DNA of 64,000 bases, taken from NCBI RefSeq assembly GCF_027571385.1, contig NZ_CP085636.1, positions 2,852,001 through 2,916,000 on the forward strand, given 5' to 3'. The first letter of the stretch is position 1, and the number at the start of each line of letters is the position of its first letter. This document shows, in pieces, positions 57,325-64,000 of this stretch. The position numbers and the translations under genes were made by a program. This DNA comes from Shewanella sp. MTB7. GTDB lineage: Bacteria > Pseudomonadota > Gammaproteobacteria > Enterobacterales > Shewanellaceae. The notes under the pieces were generated by a model, which saw only the letters and a list, made by a program, of their open reading frames with translations, made no database searches and was not told the DNA's origin.

Positions 57325-58158
57325 TCAAACGTGATGCTTATTCAGAAATGAACGGAGCTGAGTATTGATAAACTCTGGCTGTTCGAGCGTTGAGATATGC
57401 CCTGCTTGAGGAATATGTATAAACTCACTGCCTCTGATAGCATCATGCATCAGATAACCTTCAAGTATTGGGCGTACTTTATCCTCGACGCCTGTCATAA
57501 TTAAACAAGAGGCCATTAAGGTTTCAATTTCTTCTAGTGTGTCGCGTCTGCCAAAGATTATTTTGCCTAAGCGACAGATTGTGTCTATTCGCTCCGGTTT
57601 AATATCTCTCAAAGCTTGTTTAAAGCCATTAAACAATTCAGGGGTGTTAGTGGTAGCGTCATTGGCAAAAAATAGCGGCGCTATCTGTTCAATGAGACCC
57701 TCAGGTACAGCTTGGGTATTTTTAATGATATCAAGCATAGTGTAATACTTAGCGCGTGCGACTTCAGGTTCGAAACCAACAAAACATCCCAACATCACTA
57801 AATTTTTAACACGTTCAGGTGCTATTAATGCTAATTCAGCTCCCCACATTCCGCCTACGGATAAACCGACAACGGAAAATTCTTCAATAGCGAGTTTATC
57901 CATCAGATACAGCATATGATCACTGATATCTTGCAGTGAATGACAAGCTTCAGGTAAAGACTCTGACTCACCATGACCCCATAGATCAGGAATAATACAA
58001 CGATAATCTTGGCTTAAGTGTTCGACTTGGGGCGCCCACATCTTGGCATCCCAAAGGTAGCTGTGACCAAAAAGAAGTGCAGGGCCCGTGCCGATATCAA
58101 TATAACTTAGTATTTTGTTATCTATGGTTAATGTTTTTCTGTTGGAGGTAAAGTTCAT
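57325..58158 (-). CDS. Alpha/beta hydrolase
   Basis: 277 aa serine hydrolase of the epoxide-hydrolase/BioH-like group. Oxyanion region LLFGHSYLWDAKMWAP, nucleophile elbow GLSVGGMWG, acid in IMTGVEDKVRP and catalytic His in IPQAGHISTLEQP complete the triad. No signal peptide. Substrate cannot be inferred. Monocistronic. Confidence 0.88.
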   Translation of the reverse strand: MNFTSNRKTLTIDNKILSYIDIGTGPALLFGHSYLWDAKMWAPQVEHLSQDYRCIIPDLWGHGESESLPEACHSLQDISDHMLYLMDKLAIEEFSVVGLSVGGMWGAELALIAPERVKNLVMLGCFVGFEPEVARAKYYTMLDIIKNTQAVPEGLIEQIAPLFFANDATTNTPELFNGFKQALRDIKPERIDTICRLGKIIFGRRDTLEEIETLMASCLIMTGVEDKVRPILEGYLMHDAIRGSEFIHIPQAGHISTLEQPEFINTQLRSFLNKHHV

Positions 58159-58236
58159 ATTGCCTGCTGTAAGATATTGTAATCAAAATTCAATATTGTT
58201 GCTTCGTTCTGAGTTCGTTTTTAAGTCAGTTCAGAG

Positions 58237-60391
<2,155 letters not shown>

Positions 60392-60684
60392 GATGATTTC
60401 TCCATATAGAATGCTGAAGTTCATGCAGAATGATGTGGCAAACTAACTCGCCAGATGCATGAAACTATTAATTGCACGCATTGTGGCATTGCCTAGCAAA
60501 GGACTCAAGTCTCTACTGCTTTTACACGTAAATTGAATCGTTAAAGAGATGGTTTTCCACTGTTAGTTTTCAATTGCTAATTATCATCGTGGGCTTTCTT
60601 GGGCATGGTGTCATTCACCCTAGGTATGTTTAAGATAAGCTCGATGGCATTGGCCGCTCGAGCTAGTCATGACAATGAGTTGGA

Positions 60685-61194
60685 TTAGAGATCCACGGTA
60701 AATATCACATCTTTACCTGCAGTAACGCTACCATGAGATTTATGCAATGATTTAACATCTTCCATATTCGCTAATACGACAGGTGTCAGCAGACTTTCAG
60801 CATGTTGTTTTAGGTAGGCCAAATCAAATTCAAGGATGGGTTCACCTTTTTTGACGGTTTGTCCCTCTTCGGCAAGCCGCTTAAAACCATTGCCCCTCAA
60901 TTCTACAGTACCAACACCGAAATGAACGAACAGTTCTAGCCCTTGATGTGACTCAATGCTAAAGGCATGATTTGTTTCAAATATCTTTCCTATGGTACCG
61001 TCTATTGGTGCGAGAATTTGGTTGCCTTTAGGGTTAATAGCCAAACCATCACCGACTATTTTCTCAGCAAAAACAACATCGGGTACTTTTTCTATAGCAA
61101 CAATCTCGCCGGATACCGGGGCAAAAATTTCAATGCCACCAACGGGATTGGTTTGTCCTGACATTAATCGTCTAATTCGGCTTAAAAATCCCAT
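60685..61194 (-). CDS. crr: PTS glucose-type EIIA component
   Basis: Phosphocarrier that also signals carbon status (adenylate cyclase, inducer exclusion). 169 aa. Phosphorylated His in LELFVHFGVGTVEL, and second His in FSIESHQG. Last gene of ptsH-ptsI-crr on the minus strand. A 260-bp gene-free stretch follows before yffB. Confidence 0.95.
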   Translation of the reverse strand: MGFLSRIRRLMSGQTNPVGGIEIFAPVSGEIVAIEKVPDVVFAEKIVGDGLAINPKGNQILAPIDGTIGKIFETNHAFSIESHQGLELFVHFGVGTVELRGNGFKRLAEEGQTVKKGEPILEFDLAYLKQHAESLLTPVVLANMEDVKSLHKSHGSVTAGKDVIFTVDL

Positions 61195-61274
61195 TTATAA
61201 TTCCCTAGTACACATATATTCTTCATTATTATGATGTTACTTTCGTGCTCGTATAGCATACTGAATAAACTAAG

Positions 61275-62975
61275 TTAGGAACAGTGCGCTATGTAATGAT
61301 TTAGCTCTTCTATGCGCTGTAATTGCAGTACGTCTTGACCCCATTTTTTATAGGTCGATAAATCTTGACGGCAAAGAGAGGACTTTAGCTCAAGCAGGGA
61401 GTTAATGTTGACACTGAGTTCATCGACCCCCATGCCAATTAAAATAGGGGCCACCTTAGGGTTACTGGCCAGTTCGCCACAAACGGATACTGACACTCCT
61501 TGCTTCTTTGATTCATCGATTGTCATTTTTATTAATTTCAAAATTGGCGGTGACAGAGATGGGTATATTTTAGTTAAACTTGGGTTAGTTCTGTCAGCGG
61601 CCATGGCATATTGAGTCAGATCATTGGTACCAATACTGATAAAGTCCAACTTGGTTAACATAGAAGCTAAGTTCATGACGGCTGCCGGTGTTTCCACGAC
61701 AATGCCATAGCTTAATTCTCCAAAACCACGCTCTTCATTATCGAGTTCCTTTTTACATTCATCAATGACTTCAAGAATGGCATCGAGTTCTTCGACTTGG
61801 TTAATCATAGGGAACATTAATCTTATCTTGCCATGATTGGCTGCACGCAGTACGGCCCTGAGCTGAATTTTGAGCAGTTGTGGATGTTCTAAAAAATAAC
61901 GTGTTCCGCGTATACCTAGCGCAGGGTTATCTTCAGCAGGTAAGGCTAAACAGGGGAGCTCCTTATCAGCACCTATATCTAAGGTTCTTATGGTCAGTGT
62001 TTTACCGTCGAGTAATTGAAGAGCATCGCAGTAGAGACCATACTGCACATTTTCCGTAGGCATTGTACTGACGTTCATCAACATAAACTCAGTACGAAAT
62101 AGGCCGATACCATCAGCCCCAACATCGGCCAGTAAACTAAATTCACTGAGGCTACCCACATTCGCCATCAAAGGAATGGTGTAGTTGTCCCGAGTGGCGG
62201 CAGGCAAAAGCTTAAATCTTTGTAGTTTCTTTTTACGCAGTTGATCATCAGCTTTTAAGTGTTCTAATGTTTCAAGTTGTTGTTTATTCGGTTCAACATA
62301 CAAACATCCCGATAGCGCGTCGACCACCATAAAGAGATCGTTTTGTAATGAATCATCAAAGTCACAGCTGAGTAGGGCTGGGAGCCCAGCGCTGCGGGCT
62401 AAAATGGCTGTGTGGCTGGTTAATCCTCCAGTTTTGAGCACAATACCGACTATTTTATCTAAAGGAAGGATTGCGAACTCTGCTGGCGTTAAATCTTTAG
62501 CCAGCAAAATAGTAGGTTTAGTTACATTTTCAAGATCATAACTAATTGAACCATGAATGGCAGAAATTAAACGATTGCATAGACAATTCACATCCTGTGC
62601 TCTATTGGCTAAATAGGGGTCTTCCATGGCTTTAAGTAAGTTGATTTGTTGCGCGAACACACGTTCAACAGCGACACAGGCGGCAAATTGCTGCTGACTG
62701 ATAGTATTGAGGAGTTGATTGTTCAACTCTTCATCTTCAAGGAAAAGTATATCGGCTTCAATTAAGAGATAATGCTCACAATCTTGATTGAGTTTGCTTA
62801 ATCCATTATTTAATAACTGAAGAACCTGCATGATTGCTTGTTTGAGCTTAGCTTGTTCAGACTCGATTTCTGCTAAGGGGAGAAGGCGATAGTTTAATTC
62901 CCTATCGTGGTATTTAAGTACTCTTGAATGACCAAATGCAATCCCAGATGAAACCACTATTCCTGGAGTAGACAT
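61275..62975 (-). CDS. ptsI: PTS phosphoenolpyruvate-protein phosphotransferase (enzyme I)
   Basis: Takes phosphate from PEP and passes it to HPr. 566 aa. Phospho-His in GGLTSHTAILARSAGLPAL; PEP-binding region with GADGIGLFRTEFMLM and the Cys in VSVCGELASNP. N-terminal domain binds HPr. Between ptsH (48-bp gap) and crr. Confidence 0.97.
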   Translation of the reverse strand: MSTPGIVVSSGIAFGHSRVLKYHDRELNYRLLPLAEIESEQAKLKQAIMQVLQLLNNGLSKLNQDCEHYLLIEADILFLEDEELNNQLLNTISQQQFAACVAVERVFAQQINLLKAMEDPYLANRAQDVNCLCNRLISAIHGSISYDLENVTKPTILLAKDLTPAEFAILPLDKIVGIVLKTGGLTSHTAILARSAGLPALLSCDFDDSLQNDLFMVVDALSGCLYVEPNKQQLETLEHLKADDQLRKKKLQRFKLLPAATRDNYTIPLMANVGSLSEFSLLADVGADGIGLFRTEFMLMNVSTMPTENVQYGLYCDALQLLDGKTLTIRTLDIGADKELPCLALPAEDNPALGIRGTRYFLEHPQLLKIQLRAVLRAANHGKIRLMFPMINQVEELDAILEVIDECKKELDNEERGFGELSYGIVVETPAAVMNLASMLTKLDFISIGTNDLTQYAMAADRTNPSLTKIYPSLSPPILKLIKMTIDESKKQGVSVSVCGELASNPKVAPILIGMGVDELSVNINSLLELKSSLCRQDLSTYKKWGQDVLQLQRIEELNHYIAHCS

Positions 62976-63023
62976 GCTTATTCCCTATCGGTTAAATACT
63001 TAAATGAAGTCATAAGAATTTGA

Positions 63024-63281
63024 TTAACTCAAAGTGATGATAAGCTCAGATACCTTTTCTACTGCCTGTTCAGCTTGAGGCCCTTCAGCAAAGACCCTAA
63101 CCGTCACACCTTGGTATAGACCTAAGGTTTGTAGCTTGAACAGACTTTTAGCGCTGGCTTGCTTACCGTTACATTCAACGAGTACGTCACAGTCATAGTT
63201 TTTAGCTGCTTTTACAAGCATCGCTGCTGGACGGGTATGTATACCGTGCTTAGCCATGATAGTGACAGATTTTTCATACAT
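63024..63281 (-). CDS. ptsH: PTS phosphocarrier protein HPr
   Basis: 85 aa. Active His in KHGIHTRPAAMLVKAA and the Ser region ASAKSLFKLQTLGL. First gene of ptsH-ptsI-crr. It lies 28 bp after an ACT-domain gene, possibly in one transcript. Confidence 0.97.
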   Translation of the reverse strand: MYEKSVTIMAKHGIHTRPAAMLVKAAKNYDCDVLVECNGKQASAKSLFKLQTLGLYQGVTVRVFAEGPQAEQAVEKVSELIITLS

Positions 63282-63309
63282 AAGATAAACTCATTTGATA
63301 GGCACTAAA

Positions 63310-63696
63310 TTAATATTCAGTGATTTGGAACTGTTTCTTTTTTAATGCCGTGATGGCCTCGGCTAACTTGTCTTTTTTAACAAGGATATAGTCAGTGTCG
63401 AAGGTTGAAATTGCAAAAATACTGATACCTGCGATGGCTAGTGCACCAGAGACGCTGGATAGGATCCCCGTCATAGAGAAACCTAGCGGCCCAACAACTT
63501 CAAGGCAACGCCAGTTGCTTTCCTCTTCTATACTCTCCAATTTGAGTTCAGCTGGAACGACGACAGACAGTTCGTCTTTCGTTTTACCAACAAAAAACAT
63601 CTCTTGAGTAAAAACTTTAGCGGGGATTTTAGCATCAGGGCTAAAGCTGTGAATGCTGTAAATCTGAGAATGAACAGCAAGAGTCATTCTTGACAT
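63310..63696 (-). CDS. ACT domain-containing protein
   Basis: 128 aa. A C-terminal ACT domain (about residues 62-125) has the pattern LEVVGPLGFSMTGILSSVSGALAIAG then ISIFAISTFDTDYILVKKDKL, as in the ACT domain after amino-acid regulatory modules. The N-terminal half is a similar short beta/alpha module. Function unknown; amino-acid sensing is plausible. Start may also be the ATG three codons downstream. Confidence 0.82.
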   Translation of the reverse strand: MSRMTLAVHSQIYSIHSFSPDAKIPAKVFTQEMFFVGKTKDELSVVVPAELKLESIEEESNWRCLEVVGPLGFSMTGILSSVSGALAIAGISIFAISTFDTDYILVKKDKLAEAITALKKKQFQITEY

Positions 63697-63761
63697 GGCT
63701 ATAGTTTACCTAAAGTAGTTTTAAATTCATATCCCAACATATTAACATAAATCCTATAACT

Positions 63762-63787
63762 AAAAAGGGAGCAATTAGCTCCCTTAG
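63762..63787 (-). terminator. Terminator of the chemotaxis receptor gene
   Basis: AAGGGAGC-AATTA-GCTCCCTT, followed on the minus strand by TTTTTAG; 46 bp past the stop. Confidence 0.85.
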
Positions 63788-63832
63788 TTTATACCAAAAT
63801 CCCATATAATGAAGGAGTTTTCTCCATTATAG

Positions 63833-64000
63833 CTAAACCTTAAATTGAGCTAAAGTTTGTGCCGTGTCTTCACTTAAATCTTGTAAGGAGATAGCTGCAC
63901 ACTTATTACTCTCATTGGCTTTAACTGTGACTTCAGTGAGCTCGGTGATACTGCAGACATTGCGGTTTATCTCTTCAGTGACGAGAGATTGCTCTTCTGT
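63833..64000 (-). CDS. Methyl-accepting chemotaxis protein, C-terminal end (5' partial)
   Basis: The minus strand is open from the window edge to the TAG at 63833-63835 and encodes TEEQSLVTEEINRNV ... LTEVTVKANESNK ... and ends LAQFKV. TEEQSxVxxEINxNV and a terminal LxxLxxFKV are standard at the end of MCP signalling domains. Only 55 residues are visible; sensing domain and topology are out of view. Confidence 0.85.
   Translation of the reverse strand, partial: TEEQSLVTEEINRNVCSITELTEVTVKANESNKCAAISLQDLSEDTAQTLAQFKV

Overview
The window reads as a chromosomal segment of a marine gammaproteobacterium, most likely a Shewanella. The supporting signs are a kdnA-kdnB-kdsB cluster (8-amino-Kdo synthesis, characterised in Shewanella), a pgsA gene followed by tRNA-Gly/Cys/Leu, the yeaG-yeaH-ycgB stress operon, and a gcvR-bcp / dapA-bamC / hda / bepA / perM neighbourhood that also exists in E. 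coli. Genus assignment is inference from gene content; species is not assigned.

Region 1 (1-14.6 kb) is the right-hand part of a prophage, all on the + strand: the C-terminal end of a protein carrying an intein-like Hint domain, two structural proteins (one with an FN3-like domain and five 37-residue repeats), a set of small proteins that resemble DNA-ejection proteins, and a 2345-residue polyvalent protein with a pyrophosphatase-like domain and two metal-protease-like H-E motifs. A small convergent membrane-protein gene and about 540 bp of gene-poor DNA separate it from pgsA.

Region 2 (15.3-17.3 kb) holds pgsA and a tRNA cluster. An intact tRNA-Gly(GCC) is flanked by two decayed tRNA-Gly copies. 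A 302-bp block carrying tRNA-Cys(GCA), tRNA-Leu(UAA) and a terminator occurs twice, 640 bp apart.

Region 3 (17.6-45.3 kb) is housekeeping: an L,D-transpeptidase and a YcbK-like protein (cell wall), rplY, the ycgB-yeaH-yeaG operon, sodB, grxD, uraA, a DUF2066 gene and hda, a lipoprotein with an HELAH motif, arsC-bepA, a TusA-like gene and perM, divergent argP/argO, gcvR-bcp, dapA-bamC and an RND efflux pair.

Region 4 (45.5-52.6 kb) is a cyanophycin cluster: an isoaspartyl dipeptidase (iadA), cyanophycinase (cphB), cyanophycin synthetase (cphA), and a fourth gene that looks like cphA with almost the whole ATP-grasp domain removed but the Mur-ligase domain kept. Together these could make, store and recycle a nitrogen polymer. 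The fourth gene is the most interesting item in the window.

Region 5 (52.7-64 kb, mostly minus strand) has kdnA-kdnB-kdsB for Kdo8N in lipopolysaccharide, carbonic anhydrase, an alpha/beta hydrolase, the yffB-dapE-M15 peptidase operon, ptsH-ptsI-crr, an ACT-domain gene, and the C-terminal end of a chemotaxis receptor running off the window.
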